Of a DNA stretch of 64,000 bases, positions 29,090 through 39,527 are shown piece by piece. The position numbers and the translations under genes are program-made. Origin of the DNA: Catonella morbi ATCC 51271 (GTDB taxonomy: Bacteria > Bacillota > Clostridia > Lachnospirales > Lachnospiraceae); the NCBI RefSeq assembly GCF_000160035.2, contig NZ_KI535368.1:62001-126000 (forward strand). The letters run 5' to 3'. Numbering within the stretch: the first letter of the stretch is position 1; every line of letters starts with the position of its first letter. The notes below the pieces were generated by a model, which worked only from the letters and a program-made list of their open reading frames with translations, was not told where the DNA came from and made no database searches.

Positions 29090-29614
29090 ATGAAAAAAAT
29101 TGAAGACTATATCAGAACAATACCTAATTTCCCTGAAGAAGGAGTTATGTTCAGGGATATAAGCACTGTACTTTCAGACAAAGATGGGCTTAGAATGGCA
29201 GTTGATCAGATGGCGGCATCTTTGGGAGACGAGGAATTTGATACTGTAGTAGGGCCTGAATCAAGAGGTTTTATTTTTGGTGTGCCTATTGCATATAATA
29301 TGCATAAAGCCTTTGTACCTGTTAGGAAGAAGGGTAAGCTGCCGGGAGAGACTGTTTCAATAGAATATGACCTTGAGTACGGTTCTGCAGAACTTGAGGT
29401 TCATAAGGATGCTATAAAGCCGGGAGACAGGGTTGCTATAGTTGATGACCTTATTGCAACAGGAGGAACTACAGAGGCTATCTGCAAGCTTATCGAGAAA
29501 CTTGGCGGGAAAGTTGTTAAGATAGTTTTTCTTATTGAGCTGGAAGGACTTAAAGGAAGGGACAAGCTTAAAGACTATAACCTTGTTTCTATAGTTAAGT
29601 ATCCTGAGAATTAA
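29090..29614 (+). CDS. apt: Adenine phosphoribosyltransferase
   Basis: A 174-residue purine-salvage enzyme that makes AMP from adenine and PRPP. The N-terminus MKKIEDYIRTIPNFPEEGV is the standard Apt start, and the PRPP loop VAIVDDLIATGGTTEA is intact. An upstream in-frame TTG at 29069 would add seven atypical residues and is not used. In related genomes apt precedes relA directly; here uppP and a repeat-rich gap of 307 bases intervene. Confidence 0.96.
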   Translation: MKKIEDYIRTIPNFPEEGVMFRDISTVLSDKDGLRMAVDQMAASLGDEEFDTVVGPESRGFIFGVPIAYNMHKAFVPVRKKGKLPGETVSIEYDLEYGSAELEVHKDAIKPGDRVAIVDDLIATGGTTEAICKLIEKLGGKVVKIVFLIELEGLKGRDKLKDYNLVSIVKYPEN

Positions 29615-29656
29615 AATATTTAATATTGGGCGTTAGTCGGGTTATGCTCAATCTAT

Positions 29657-29829
29657 CCCAAATTATTCGCAAAATATCGAGAAAACGCATAGTAAAGCAG
29701 TAAGTATTTGACTATGCATTTAACAGATGTTTGGTAATAACCATCCATAGTCGCAGACCGAAAACCGGTTTATCCTGCTTTCTTACATAAAATTAAGAGG
29801 ACTATGAAATCTGGTGTGAATAATTTGGG
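29657..29829. repeat. Small element with terminal inverted repeats (MITE-like)
   Basis: CCCAAATTATTCGC at 29657-29670 is repeated in inverted form at 29816-29829 (13 of 14). The inside has a GCATAGT/ACTATGC hairpin. The last 70 bases resemble 60483-60553. It fills most of the gap between apt and uppP. Confidence 0.5.
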
Positions 29830-29840
29830 TTTATTTATAT

Positions 29841-29860
29841 GATACAAGTGTCAAAAGTAT
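29841..29860 (+). repeat. Solo IS/MITE end, copy 2
   Basis: Identical 20-mer to 16973-16992, just upstream of uppP. Confidence 0.6.
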
Positions 29861-29921
29861 AAAATCCGATAAATTAGGTTTTTTATCTTTTGCTATCCTA
29901 ATCTTTATATATGGGGGAAAC

Positions 29922-30773
29922 ATGGGTGCTTTTTTTGAAATTATAAAAGCTGTTATTTTTGGAATAGTTGAAGGAGTGACGGAATGGCTTCCGATTAGTT
30001 CCACGGGGCACATGATAGTTTTGCAAAACTATATACCGCTTGATGTATCGCCGGGATTTTGGAAAATATTTGAGGTTGTTATTCAGCTTGGAGCAATTAT
30101 GGCTGTGGTACTTTTGTTTTGGAAGAAATTATGGCCGATGAAAACTGTTAAGGGCAGAAACTTTTTGAAACTGGGAACTGTAAGGCTTTGGATAAAGATT
30201 ATAATTGCCTGCCTTCCCGCAGCAATAGTCGGTATTGCTCTTGATGATTTTATTGATGAACATTTTTACAATCCGAAAATGGTGGCGGCTGCTCTTATAT
30301 TTGTCGGAATTATGTTTATCTATATAGAAAGTAAGTTAAAGCTTGCTAACAAAGCTGCTGTTACAAAACTTTCCGAAATTACATATAAAGAGGCATTTTA
30401 TATCGGTATATTTCAACTTATGGCGGCAATTTTTCCGGGAACTTCAAGGTCCGGAGCCACTATAATAGGTGGTCTTATGTTAGGGCTTTCAAGGAAGGTA
30501 GCTGCTGAGTTTACGTTTTTTCTGGCAATCCCTGTTATGTTTGGAGCCAGTCTTCTAAAAATTGTAAAGTATCTTATTGCGGGAGGAGTTGCATTTACAG
30601 GGCTTGAGGTAGCTATACTTATAATCGGTACTGTCACAGCTTTTGTGGTTTCCGTATTTGTAATAGGCGGTTTGATGAGCTACATAAGAAAGAAAGATTT
30701 TACGCCGTTTGGCTGGTATAGGATAGTTGTGGGTGCAGTCATCATAATAGGCTCGATTGTCAGTAAAACTTGA
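29922..30773 (+). CDS. uppP: Undecaprenyl-diphosphatase UppP/BacA
   Basis: A 283-residue polytopic membrane enzyme that recycles the C55 lipid carrier for wall synthesis and gives bacitracin tolerance. The two signature segments are present: EGVTEWLPISSTGHM near the N-terminus and PGTSRSGATIIGG near residue 175. Seven or eight hydrophobic segments fit the family. GGGGGAA precedes the ATG. It interrupts the usual apt-relA order and is preceded by repeat elements, so it may have been inserted there. Confidence 0.96.
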   Translation: MGAFFEIIKAVIFGIVEGVTEWLPISSTGHMIVLQNYIPLDVSPGFWKIFEVVIQLGAIMAVVLLFWKKLWPMKTVKGRNFLKLGTVRLWIKIIIACLPAAIVGIALDDFIDEHFYNPKMVAAALIFVGIMFIYIESKLKLANKAAVTKLSEITYKEAFYIGIFQLMAAIFPGTSRSGATIIGGLMLGLSRKVAAEFTFFLAIPVMFGASLLKIVKYLIAGGVAFTGLEVAILIIGTVTAFVVSVFVIGGLMSYIRKKDFTPFGWYRIVVGAVIIIGSIVSKT

Positions 30774-30894
30774 TTTTTAACTGTAATGGAAATATAATAA
30801 TACAAATTGAAATTTATAAGAATCCAAGTATAAATCAGAGTAAAAAATCATAATTGTAGCAGAAAGGATGGCTCAGAGGCTTTAGGTAAGGTAT

Positions 30895-33252
30895 ATGGCA
30901 GATAATGAAAATATGGTTGTAAAACAAGCAGATGATGTAAGAAGTCAGATTAATGATTATATATCATCAAATGAGAGTATAAAGAAAAAGGTAATGGCTT
31001 CTGAAAGGGAGCTTGATTCGTTTGCGGAATTTACTCCTAAAGAAGTATTATTTGATAAATTAATAAAAACCATATATAAATACCATCCATCAACAGACAT
31101 AAGTCTTATAAAGAAAGCCTATGAGCTTGCAGATAATTGCCACAAAGGGCAGCTGCGTAAATCAGGAGAACCTTATATTTGCCATCCGCTCTGTGTTGCT
31201 ATAATTTTGGCTGAGCTTGAATTAGATAAGGAAACTATAATTGCGGGAATTTTACATGATATTATAGAAGATACAGCCTGCAGCCCGGAGGAGCTTAAAG
31301 CTGAATTTGGAGAAGAAGTATTACTACTGGTAGACGGAGTTACCAAGCTGACGCAGTTACAATATTCTAGGGATAAGGTAGATGTACAGGCGGAAAACCT
31401 GCGCAAGATGTTTCTTGCTATGGCAAAGGATATAAGAGTTATTCTTATAAAGCTTGCGGACAGACTTCATAACATGCGTACAATGGAATACCAGTCTCCC
31501 GCAAAGCAAATAGAAAAGTCAAGAGAGACTATGGATATTTATTCTCCTATAGCACAGCGTCTAGGTATAAGTAAAATAAAGGTTGAGCTGGATGATTTAT
31601 CATTAAAATACATACATCCTGAGGTTTATAAGGATTTAGATGAAAAAATCAGGGAAAAAGCTCTTGAAAAAGGTGAATTCATAAAGTCTATTGAAAGAGA
31701 AGTTGCAAGACATATAAAGGATGCTGGAATTGAAGCAACTATAGGCGGAAGAGTTAAGCATTATTTCAGCATTTACAAAAAAATGGTTAATCAAAACAAA
31801 ACCTTTGACCAGATATATGATGTATTTGCAATCAGAATAATAGTGGACAATCTGAAGGACTGTTATGCCTCATTAGGTGTGATTCATGAGATGTATGTGC
31901 CGATTCCGGGCAGGTTTAAGGACTATATTGCCATGCCTAAGGCAAATATGTACCAGTCATTACATACAACGGTAATCGGGCCTAAGGGACAGCCTTTTGA
32001 AATACAGATTCGTACTTATGATATGCATAGGACTGCTGAGTATGGTATTGCAGCACATTGGAAATACAAGGAAGGCAGCGACGGCAAGAATAATAAGGCC
32101 AGTGAAGAAGCTAAGTATAACTGGCTCAGACAAATCCTTGAGTGGCAGAAGGACATGTCTGATAATAAGGAATTCTTAAGTGTTATTAAGGATGACTTAA
32201 ATTTGTTTTCTGACAGTGTATACTGCTTTACACCAACAGGAGATGTAAAGAATCTCCCTGTCGGTTCTACACCGATAGACTTTGCTTACAGCATACATTC
32301 GGCAGTAGGCAACAAGATGGTTGGTGCCAGGGCAAACGGTAAACTTGTGACCATAGATTATGTGATTCAAAACGGTGACAGAATAGAGATAATAACCAGT
32401 CAGAATTCAAGAGGCCCAAGTCTTGACTGGCTTAAGCTGGTTAAGAGTACACAGGCCCGTTCTAAGATAAATCAGTGGTTTAAGACTGAGCTTAAGGAAG
32501 ACAATATTATTCGCGGTAAAGAACTTATGCTCAATTACTGTAAGTCACATGCCCTAGTTATGAGTGATTTGCTAAAGCCTGAATTTATGCAGATATGTAT
32601 GCAAAAATACGGCTTTAAGGATTGGGAGTCTATCTGTGCTGCTGTTGGGCGCGGAGGTCTTAAAGAAGGTCAGATAATAAATAAACTTGTAGAAGAAAAG
32701 AAAAAGAAAGAAATATCTGAACTTACAGATGAGGATATTCTGGATAAATATGAAGATCAGTCTGTAACACCTGTAAAGACAACCCGCTCTAAAGGCGGAA
32801 TAGTGGTAAAGGGTATACATGATGTTGCGGTACATTTTTCAAAATGCTGTTCTCCGGTTCCGGGCGATGAGATAGTGGGCTTTGTTACCAGAGGAAGGGG
32901 AATATCAGTGCACAGAACGGATTGTATCAACGTGATGAATCTTCCGGAAGAGGACAGAAAGAGGCTTATTGAAGCTGAATGGTCGCCGGAAGCTACTTCC
33001 CAGACCGACAAACTTTATACAACAGAGATTAAAATATATGCAAATAACAGAAGCGGGCTACTGATAGAAGTGTCCAGAGTATTCACTGAGTCGGGTATAG
33101 ATATAGCTTCGGTTTCGGCAAGGACAAATAAGCAGGGAATTGCCACCATCAATCTGATGTTTGAGATAAAGGGCAGAAACCAGCTTACAAGCCTTGCCTC
33201 TAAGCTGAGGAGCTTGGATGGAGTAATAGACATAGAGAGGACGGCAGGCTGA
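30895..33252 (+). CDS. relA: Bifunctional (p)ppGpp synthetase/hydrolase RelA/SpoT
   Basis: A 785-residue stringent-response enzyme. The hydrolase HD domain is intact (HPLCVAI, His121-Asp122 in HDIIEDT, KLADRLHNMRT). The synthetase domain (about 290-400) has RFKDYIAMPKANMYQSLHT. TGS (about 425-485), helical/zinc (CCSPVPGDEIVGF) and C-terminal ACT (YANNRSGLLIEVSRV) domains follow. Both activities look possible. The next gene starts on the last base of its stop codon. Confidence 0.96.
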   Translation: MADNENMVVKQADDVRSQINDYISSNESIKKKVMASERELDSFAEFTPKEVLFDKLIKTIYKYHPSTDISLIKKAYELADNCHKGQLRKSGEPYICHPLCVAIILAELELDKETIIAGILHDIIEDTACSPEELKAEFGEEVLLLVDGVTKLTQLQYSRDKVDVQAENLRKMFLAMAKDIRVILIKLADRLHNMRTMEYQSPAKQIEKSRETMDIYSPIAQRLGISKIKVELDDLSLKYIHPEVYKDLDEKIREKALEKGEFIKSIEREVARHIKDAGIEATIGGRVKHYFSIYKKMVNQNKTFDQIYDVFAIRIIVDNLKDCYASLGVIHEMYVPIPGRFKDYIAMPKANMYQSLHTTVIGPKGQPFEIQIRTYDMHRTAEYGIAAHWKYKEGSDGKNNKASEEAKYNWLRQILEWQKDMSDNKEFLSVIKDDLNLFSDSVYCFTPTGDVKNLPVGSTPIDFAYSIHSAVGNKMVGARANGKLVTIDYVIQNGDRIEIITSQNSRGPSLDWLKLVKSTQARSKINQWFKTELKEDNIIRGKELMLNYCKSHALVMSDLLKPEFMQICMQKYGFKDWESICAAVGRGGLKEGQIINKLVEEKKKKEISELTDEDILDKYEDQSVTPVKTTRSKGGIVVKGIHDVAVHFSKCCSPVPGDEIVGFVTRGRGISVHRTDCINVMNLPEEDRKRLIEAEWSPEATSQTDKLYTTEIKIYANNRSGLLIEVSRVFTESGIDIASVSARTNKQGIATINLMFEIKGRNQLTSLASKLRSLDGVIDIERTAG

Positions 33253-33899
33253 TGAAGATAGAAGTTGAAAAGTTAGTGTTGGGGGCTGTAAGTACCAATG
33301 TTTACCTGGTTTTTTATAACGGAAACTGCCTTATTGTAGATCCTTCGGATGAGGCAGAAAGAATTATTTCCCATATAAATGAAAAACAGGTAAAACCCCT
33401 TGCCATACTTATAACTCATGGACATTTTGACCATATTATGGCAGCTCCCGTACTTGCTGAAAAGTATGGAATTAAGATATATGCGGGAGAGGCAGACAGA
33501 CAGCTTTTAGAGGATTCCAAGCTAAACCTGGGACAGAGATTCTTAGGTGAAGACTTTACCATGGAAGCGGATGAATATTTAAAAGACGGAGATGAACTTG
33601 AGTTTGAAGGCTTTAGGTTAAAAGTTCTGTATACACCGGGGCATACTGTCGGCAGTATCAGTTTTTACTCGGATGACCTTGAAGATAATGAGGCTTTTAA
33701 GAAGGTTATCTTTTCCGGTGATTCTTTATTTGCAGGCAGTATAGGAAGGGTGGACCTTCCTACCGGAAATGAAGCAACTATGCGAAAAACTTTGGAAGAG
33801 GTCTTTAAGAAAATGTCGCCCGAAACAGTTGTATTTCCGGGACATGGGGCGGCTACTACCATTGAAAGGGAGTTAGCCCATAATCCATATCTCAGGTAA
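33252..33899 (+). CDS. Metallo-beta-lactamase-fold hydrolase (glyoxalase II-like)
   Basis: A 215-residue metal hydrolase. Zinc-ligand motif THGHFDHI near residue 57, later ligands TPGHTVGS, FSGDSLF and a final PGHG. It matches the YqgX/hydroxyacylglutathione-hydrolase-like proteins that follow relA in many Clostridia. The start overlaps the relA stop by one base, so translation is coupled. Substrate is not known from sequence. Confidence 0.9.
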   Translation: MKIEVEKLVLGAVSTNVYLVFYNGNCLIVDPSDEAERIISHINEKQVKPLAILITHGHFDHIMAAPVLAEKYGIKIYAGEADRQLLEDSKLNLGQRFLGEDFTMEADEYLKDGDELEFEGFRLKVLYTPGHTVGSISFYSDDLEDNEAFKKVIFSGDSLFAGSIGRVDLPTGNEATMRKTLEEVFKKMSPETVVFPGHGAATTIERELAHNPYLR

Positions 33900-33944
33900 G
33901 GGTAATAAAGAATAATAGAGAATAAAGTTTAGAAAGAAGTTCAG

Positions 33945-35432
33945 ATGATAGAAATCAGACTTGAAGATGCATCCTTTGAGCAGGACATAAGACCGCTTGT
34001 CAGAGCATTTTTCGGAAGAGAAGAGATGAAGGTTCTGATATATGATTTTGAAGAACCTGATAAGGCGGAAGTTCCTCCCTCAGACTACATATTGGCAGTT
34101 CATAACAGTGAAATGACCATAGATATGTGGTTTAAGGATGATGTAAAGAGAACTGTAAGAAAAAAATATGAATATAAAGAATTGGAAGAAGACAGAAGGC
34201 TGTATAAGAATGAACTAAAAAAGGTACTTTATAATATATTAAAAGAATATACCGGTAATGAACTTCCCTGGGGTACTCTGACAGGTATACGTCCTACCAA
34301 GATAGCCTGTGATTACATTGAAGCAGGGAAAAACGAAGAAGAAGTAAGGAATTTTTACCATGAGCAGTATCTTTGCGGTGAGGAAAAGACGGAGCTGTCC
34401 ATTGAGATAGCAAAGAAGGAAAACGAACTTTTACAGAAACTGGATTATAAAAACGGATATAGTATATACATAGGTATACCGTTTTGTCCGACTACCTGTC
34501 TTTATTGTTCATTTACTTCATATCCGATTGGAGGATATAAGAAAAAGGTGGGAGAATATTTACAGGCATTGTTTAAGGAAATTGACTTTGCTTCTACTAT
34601 TTTACCACATAAAAAACTCACAACTGTATATATAGGCGGAGGTACTCCGACTTCAATTTCAGCCGAAGAGTTAGAGCTGTTACTCGACTATATAAATATG
34701 AAGCTTCCTATGGCTTCGGTGAAGGAATTTACAGTTGAGGCGGGCAGACCTGACAGCATTACCAGGGATAAGCTTAAGGTAATGAAACGCTTAGGAGTAA
34801 AGCGTATGTCTATAAACCCTCAGACTATGTCGGATAAAACCCTGAAATTCATAGGGAGAATGCACGATTCTGAATCGGTAAGAAGGGCTTTTACCATGGC
34901 GAGGGAAGAAGGTATGGAAGACATAAATATGGATCTCATAGTGGGGCTTCCCGGGGAGACGGTGAAAGATACTGAGTATACCTTATCTGAGATTAAGAAG
35001 CTGGATCCTGATGACCTCACGGTTCACGCTCTGGCTATAAAGAGGGCGGCGGCACTTAAGCTGAAACTTAATGAGTTGACGGATATGATTCCCACGGATA
35101 CAGCCTTGCAGCAACAACTTACTTATGAATTTGCAAGGGATAACGGATATGAACCGTATTATTTGTACAGACAGAAAAACATAGCAGATAATCTGGAAAA
35201 TGTCGGTTATGCCAGACCGGGAAAAGAAGGGCTTTACAATATACTTATAATGGAAGAAAAGCATCCGATTATCGGCCTTGGAGCAGGTTCGTCCTGTAAG
35301 TTTGTATTCAGGGAGGGAAACAGAATAGAGCGTACCGAAAATGTAAAGTTTGTTATGGACTATATTGAACGGATTGATGAAATGATTGAGCGTAAAACAA
35401 AATTTTTAGAAGAATTTGGAGAGATGTTATAA
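33945..35432 (+). CDS. hemZ: HemZ-like radical SAM coproporphyrinogen dehydrogenase
   Basis: A 495-residue radical SAM enzyme. An N-terminal extension of about 165 residues typical of HemZ precedes the CX3CX2C iron-sulfur motif, Cys181, Cys185 and Cys188 (FCPTTCLYCSF). It then has YIGGGTPTS and NMDLIVGLPGET, as in HemN-type enzymes. The family is linked to oxygen-independent heme synthesis; no other heme genes are in view, so the actual role may differ. The downstream HD-GYP gene overlaps by one base. Confidence 0.9.
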   Translation: MIEIRLEDASFEQDIRPLVRAFFGREEMKVLIYDFEEPDKAEVPPSDYILAVHNSEMTIDMWFKDDVKRTVRKKYEYKELEEDRRLYKNELKKVLYNILKEYTGNELPWGTLTGIRPTKIACDYIEAGKNEEEVRNFYHEQYLCGEEKTELSIEIAKKENELLQKLDYKNGYSIYIGIPFCPTTCLYCSFTSYPIGGYKKKVGEYLQALFKEIDFASTILPHKKLTTVYIGGGTPTSISAEELELLLDYINMKLPMASVKEFTVEAGRPDSITRDKLKVMKRLGVKRMSINPQTMSDKTLKFIGRMHDSESVRRAFTMAREEGMEDINMDLIVGLPGETVKDTEYTLSEIKKLDPDDLTVHALAIKRAAALKLKLNELTDMIPTDTALQQQLTYEFARDNGYEPYYLYRQKNIADNLENVGYARPGKEGLYNILIMEEKHPIIGLGAGSSCKFVFREGNRIERTENVKFVMDYIERIDEMIERKTKFLEEFGEML

Positions 35433-36091
35433 TGATAAAAGCCGACATCAGCCCAAGCTGTAAGATGTCACATGAAATTATTTTAGAAATTGACCTGGAT
35501 GATTTATTAAAGCATGGCATGGTTGTGAGCAATTTGGCTGAAATGGTGGCTAAAGAGCTCGGAATGCCGGATGATTTTCTGACTTTGATAGCTCAGGCAG
35601 GACTTTTACATGATATTGGCAAACTGCGTATTGCTAATTATCTGTATGGTAGGCAGAACGGAGAGCTGAAGGTAGAAGAAATTAAATATGTAAGGATGCA
35701 CTCCGTACTCAGCTATGGTATACTTAAGAAACAGGGATATGAGCATACTATTTTAGATGCGGTACTCTATCATCATGAAAACTATGATGGTTCAGGCTAT
35801 CCAAACAATCTTAAGGGAGAAAACATACCGATTGGAGCGAGAATCCTTAGAATTTGTGATGTATTCGGTGCTTTGGTTGCCCATAGGCCTTACAGAGAGG
35901 CATTTTCACCGGACAAAGCCATAAGGCTTATGATAAAGGAAATTAAAAACTTTGATATGCAGTGTTTTCTGGCACTTCAAAGAGTGGTAAACAGTGCCGA
36001 TTTTGCAAAGTTGGCAGAAATAATTGAGGATAATAAGAAAAGCAGTAAAAATGTTTATCAAAAAGCAGCAATGAATTTAGATTTGTGGTAA
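35432..36091 (+). CDS. HD-GYP domain phosphohydrolase
   Basis: A 219-residue stand-alone HD-GYP domain. The metal site HDIGKLR (near residue 62) and the GYP region [11 protein letters not shown]...IPIGARIL are complete, as in c-di-GMP phosphodiesterases. It has no visible sensor domain; the first 35 residues are unassigned. It is translationally coupled to hemZ (ATG on the last base of TAA) and ends 8 bases before hisS. No GGDEF cyclase is in the window. Confidence 0.88.
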   Translation: MIKADISPSCKMSHEIILEIDLDDLLKHGMVVSNLAEMVAKELGMPDDFLTLIAQAGLLHDIGKLRIANYLYGRQNGELKVEEIKYVRMHSVLSYGILKKQGYEHTILDAVLYHHENYDGSGYPNNLKGENIPIGARILRICDVFGALVAHRPYREAFSPDKAIRLMIKEIKNFDMQCFLALQRVVNSADFAKLAEIIEDNKKSSKNVYQKAAMNLDLW

Positions 36092-36099
36092 GGAGCATT

Positions 36100-37350
36100 A
36101 TGATAACTAACAGACCAAAAGGAACTCAGGACTGGTTCGGAGAAAATATGTGGAAGCGTACAAAGATTGAGGCTATAGCAAGAGAACTTTGCAGCGCTTA
36201 CAATATTGGAGAAATTATTACTCCGGCCTTTGAACATACAGTACTTTTTAATAGAAGTGTTGGTGACACTACCGATGTAGTGCAGAAGGAAATGTATACT
36301 TTTAAGGACAAGGGTGACAGAGAAATCAGTCTTAAGCCTGAAGGTACGGCAGGAACAATAAGGGCATATCTTGAAAATAACCTATATGCTCTGCCTCAGC
36401 CTATCAAGATGTTTTATTTTACTCAGGCTTTCAGGTATGAAAGACCTCAGAGCGGACGACTCAGACAGCATCACCAGTTTGGAGTGGAATTTGTAGGTTC
36501 ACCAAGTCCTATGGTAGAAGTTGAGCTTATTACTCTTGTAAGTGAATTTATAAAGAGAATAGGGCTTAAGGATGTGAAACTTCATATTAACAGCATAGGC
36601 TATGGAGAATGCAGAAAGAAATATAATGATGCGCTTTTAGGCTATCTTAAGGGCTATGAAGCCGAGCTTTGCGAGGATTGCAAGGTAAGAATGCAGAAAA
36701 ATCCTTTAAGGGTTATAGACTGTAAGGTGCCAAGCTGCAAAGCCATAGTTGAGAAAGCCCCAAGAACCTTAGACTTTCTTGATGAAGAGTGCAAAAATCA
36801 TTTTGATACCTTGCAGAAAATGCTTACAGAGTTAAATATTCCGTTTGAAATAGACACAGGTATAGTTAGAGGACTTGATTATTATACCAAGACAGTATTT
36901 GAATTTGTGGATAAAGATGGCTTTACCCTCTGTGGAGGCGGAAGATATGACGGGCTTATAAACGAAATAGACGGCAAGCAGAATATACCGGCAGTAGGCT
37001 TTGGTATGGGAATTGAGCGTATACTTTATTTCCTTGAAAAAGAGGGAGTAAGCCTTGGAGAAATGCCTCATCCTAGGCTTTATGTAGGAATTATGGGGGA
37101 TGAAGTTAAGGCAAAAGCCTTTGAAATTGTTACGAAGCTCAGAAATAAAGGTGTGATAGTTGAAACCGATTACCTTGACCGTTCGGTAAAGGCGCAGATG
37201 AAGTATGCGAATAAACTCGGAGTTGACTACACTGTAATTATCGGACAAAATGAAGCGGAGAGCGGTTTGGTTAAACTTAAAAATATGGAAACCGGAGATG
37301 AGACAGAAGTAAAATTTGAAGAACTGGAAGTAAAATTAGCAGGTGGATAA
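36100..37350 (+). CDS. hisS: Histidyl-tRNA synthetase
   Basis: A 416-residue class II aminoacyl-tRNA synthetase. [14 protein letters not shown], the motif 2 region [20 protein letters not shown] and the histidine motif GGRYDGL with [10 protein letters not shown] are standard. The C-terminal anticodon domain follows. The start is set at 36100 behind AAGGAG; a GTG at 36085 would overlap the previous gene. A small gene separates it from aspS. Confidence 0.97.
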   Translation: MITNRPKGTQDWFGENMWKRTKIEAIARELCSAYNIGEIITPAFEHTVLFNRSVGDTTDVVQKEMYTFKDKGDREISLKPEGTAGTIRAYLENNLYALPQPIKMFYFTQAFRYERPQSGRLRQHHQFGVEFVGSPSPMVEVELITLVSEFIKRIGLKDVKLHINSIGYGECRKKYNDALLGYLKGYEAELCEDCKVRMQKNPLRVIDCKVPSCKAIVEKAPRTLDFLDEECKNHFDTLQKMLTELNIPFEIDTGIVRGLDYYTKTVFEFVDKDGFTLCGGGRYDGLINEIDGKQNIPAVGFGMGIERILYFLEKEGVSLGEMPHPRLYVGIMGDEVKAKAFEIVTKLRNKGVIVETDYLDRSVKAQMKYANKLGVDYTVIIGQNEAESGLVKLKNMETGDETEVKFEELEVKLAGG

Positions 37351-37364
37351 GGAGATAAGAATTG

Positions 37365-37628
37365 ATGGGCAGAGATGGAAATGTAATGGTGTGGGATTCT
37401 GAGAGACAGCTTTTCAACGAACTTACACCGACTGAAATCTTATCAAATTTATTATCTGAAAACAGCATCGAATGTCAGCTTTTTATGGCATGGCTGCCTC
37501 AGGTAAAGAGTGTTTTTCTTTACAGACGTAAAAGAATGGAAATAGTATTTATAGACGGAATGACATATAATATTCCCAATATGCCTTTTTTATATGACAA
37601 ATTATTTTCAATGAGGCATGGAGCATAA
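37365..37628 (+). CDS. Small hypothetical protein between hisS and aspS
   Basis: An 87-residue protein I do not recognise. It reads as a mixed alpha/beta domain with several aromatic residues (FMAWLPQVKSVFLYRRK) and no signal or membrane segment. AAGGAG lies upstream of either the ATG at 37365 or a TTG one codon earlier. It is 14 bases after hisS and 29 bases before aspS on the same strand, so it is probably translated as part of the operon. Confidence 0.65.
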   Translation: MGRDGNVMVWDSERQLFNELTPTEILSNLLSENSIECQLFMAWLPQVKSVFLYRRKRMEIVFIDGMTYNIPNMPFLYDKLFSMRHGA

Positions 37629-37657
37629 GAAATTTTATAGATTAAGAGGATGGTATT

Positions 37658-39448
37658 ATGGCAGAATCAATGAAGGGTATGCATAGAACCCACAGATGCA
37701 CGGAACTTAACAAGGAAGATATTGGCAAGACAGTTACGGTTATGGGATGGGTTGCCAAGTATAGGAACAAAGGTGGTCTTATTTTTATTGACCTCAGAGA
37801 CCGTTCCGGTATTTTACAGCTTGTATATGAGGAGCAGGATTGCGGCAGTGAAGTTTTTGAAAAAGCCGCTAAGCTTCGTAATGAGTATGTAATCGCCGCA
37901 ACCGGTGTAGTTACCGAGAGAGCTGCAGTCAATGAGAACATTCCTACCGGACATATTGAAATAAGGGTTAAGGAAACTAGGATACTTTCAGAGTCTGAAA
38001 CCACTCCTTTTGAAATTGTAAATGACCTTAAAACAAAGGAAGAATTAAGACTTAAATACAGATATCTTGACCTTAGAAGACCTGATATGCAGGAAAAGCT
38101 TATGCTTAAGAGCAAGGTACTCCGCCTTATGCGTGATTTTATGGCAGACGAAGGCTTTGTTGAGGTAGAGACACCTATTATGTGTAATTCCACCCCTGAG
38201 GGAGCAAGAGATTACCTTGTGCCAAGCCGTGTAAATCAGGGCTGTTTTTATGCACTTCCACAGTCTCCTCAGGTACTTAAGCAGCTTCTTATGCTTTCGG
38301 GCTTTGACAGGTATTTCCAGATTGCAAGATGCTTTAGAGATGAGGACTTAAGGGCGGACAGACAGCCGGAGTTTACACAGGCGGATATGGAGCTTTCTTT
38401 TGTGGATGTGGATGATGTGCTTGAAGTAAATGAGCGACTTATCAAACACATAATGAAGGAAACAAAGGGAATAGATATAGAACTTCCTCTTCCAAGGATG
38501 AGATGGCAGGATGCTATGAATGACTATGGCTCAGATAAGCCCGATACAAGATTTGAAATGAAACTTGTGGATGTGTCTGAGGTAGTTAAGGGCTGTGGCT
38601 TTGGAGTATTTACATCAGCTCTTGAAATGAAGAACGGAAGCGTAAGAGGTATAAATGTCAAGGGGCAGGCAGGTATGCCTCGTAAGAAGATAGATGCACT
38701 TGTTGATAAGGCTAAGGGTTTTGGTGCAAAAGGACTTGCTTATCTTGCTGTGAATGAAGACGGCACATACAAGTCTTCCTTCTCAAAGTTTATGACAGAG
38801 GAGGAGCTTGATAAACTTGTACAGACTATGAAAGGTGAAAAGGGAGATTTGCTCCTCTTTGCGGCAGACAAGACTGCACTTGTATGGAATGTACTCGGAG
38901 CATTAAGACTTGACATTGGTGAAGAACTTGGACTTATAGACAAGTCTAAATTTAACTTCCTTTGGATAGTGGAATTCCCATTGCTTGGCTGGAATGAAGA
39001 TGAAAATAGATTCCAGGCTGAACATCACCCATTTACAGCCCCTATGGAAGAGGACTGGGAAAACGCAGATAAAGATCCGGGCAGCATAAGGGCTAAGGCT
39101 TATGATATAGTATTAAACGGCTATGAACTTGGCGGCGGTTCTGTGAGAATTTATCAGAATGATGTGCAGGAGAAAATGTTTGAACTCCTTGGTTTTACTA
39201 AGGAAGAAGCACATAGTAAATTCGGTTTCCTGCTTGATGCCTTTAAGTACGGAGTTCCACCTCATGCAGGACTTGCTTACGGTGTAGACAGATTTGTAAT
39301 GCTCCTTGCTGGTGCTGAGAATATTAGAGAGGTAATTGCCTTCCCTAAGAATAAGGATGCAATGGACTTAATGCTTGGCTCACCTAATACAGTTGATACA
39401 AAGCAGCTTGATGAACTTGGGATTATGATTAAAAAGACAGAAGAATAA
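37658..39448 (+). CDS. aspS: Aspartyl-tRNA synthetase
   Basis: A 596-residue class II synthetase of bacterial type. It has the N-terminal OB anticodon domain (VMGWVAKYRNKGGLIFIDLRDR), motif 2 FRDEDLRADRQPEFTQADMELSF in part, the bacterial GAD insertion (about 305-420) and motif 3 GLAYGVDRFVMLL. It charges tRNA-Asp. Genes that end in a terminator after this point close the housekeeping run begun with relA. Confidence 0.97.
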   Translation: MAESMKGMHRTHRCTELNKEDIGKTVTVMGWVAKYRNKGGLIFIDLRDRSGILQLVYEEQDCGSEVFEKAAKLRNEYVIAATGVVTERAAVNENIPTGHIEIRVKETRILSESETTPFEIVNDLKTKEELRLKYRYLDLRRPDMQEKLMLKSKVLRLMRDFMADEGFVEVETPIMCNSTPEGARDYLVPSRVNQGCFYALPQSPQVLKQLLMLSGFDRYFQIARCFRDEDLRADRQPEFTQADMELSFVDVDDVLEVNERLIKHIMKETKGIDIELPLPRMRWQDAMNDYGSDKPDTRFEMKLVDVSEVVKGCGFGVFTSALEMKNGSVRGINVKGQAGMPRKKIDALVDKAKGFGAKGLAYLAVNEDGTYKSSFSKFMTEEELDKLVQTMKGEKGDLLLFAADKTALVWNVLGALRLDIGEELGLIDKSKFNFLWIVEFPLLGWNEDENRFQAEHHPFTAPMEEDWENADKDPGSIRAKAYDIVLNGYELGGGSVRIYQNDVQEKMFELLGFTKEEAHSKFGFLLDAFKYGVPPHAGLAYGVDRFVMLLAGAENIREVIAFPKNKDAMDLMLGSPNTVDTKQLDELGIMIKKTEE

Positions 39449-39527
39449 GTCTGTGAATAAGCCAAAGGCATGCGTAAAGTATGCAGCGTAACCTTATGAT
39501 TGATTCCTGCATTAGTTAAAATTCTTT

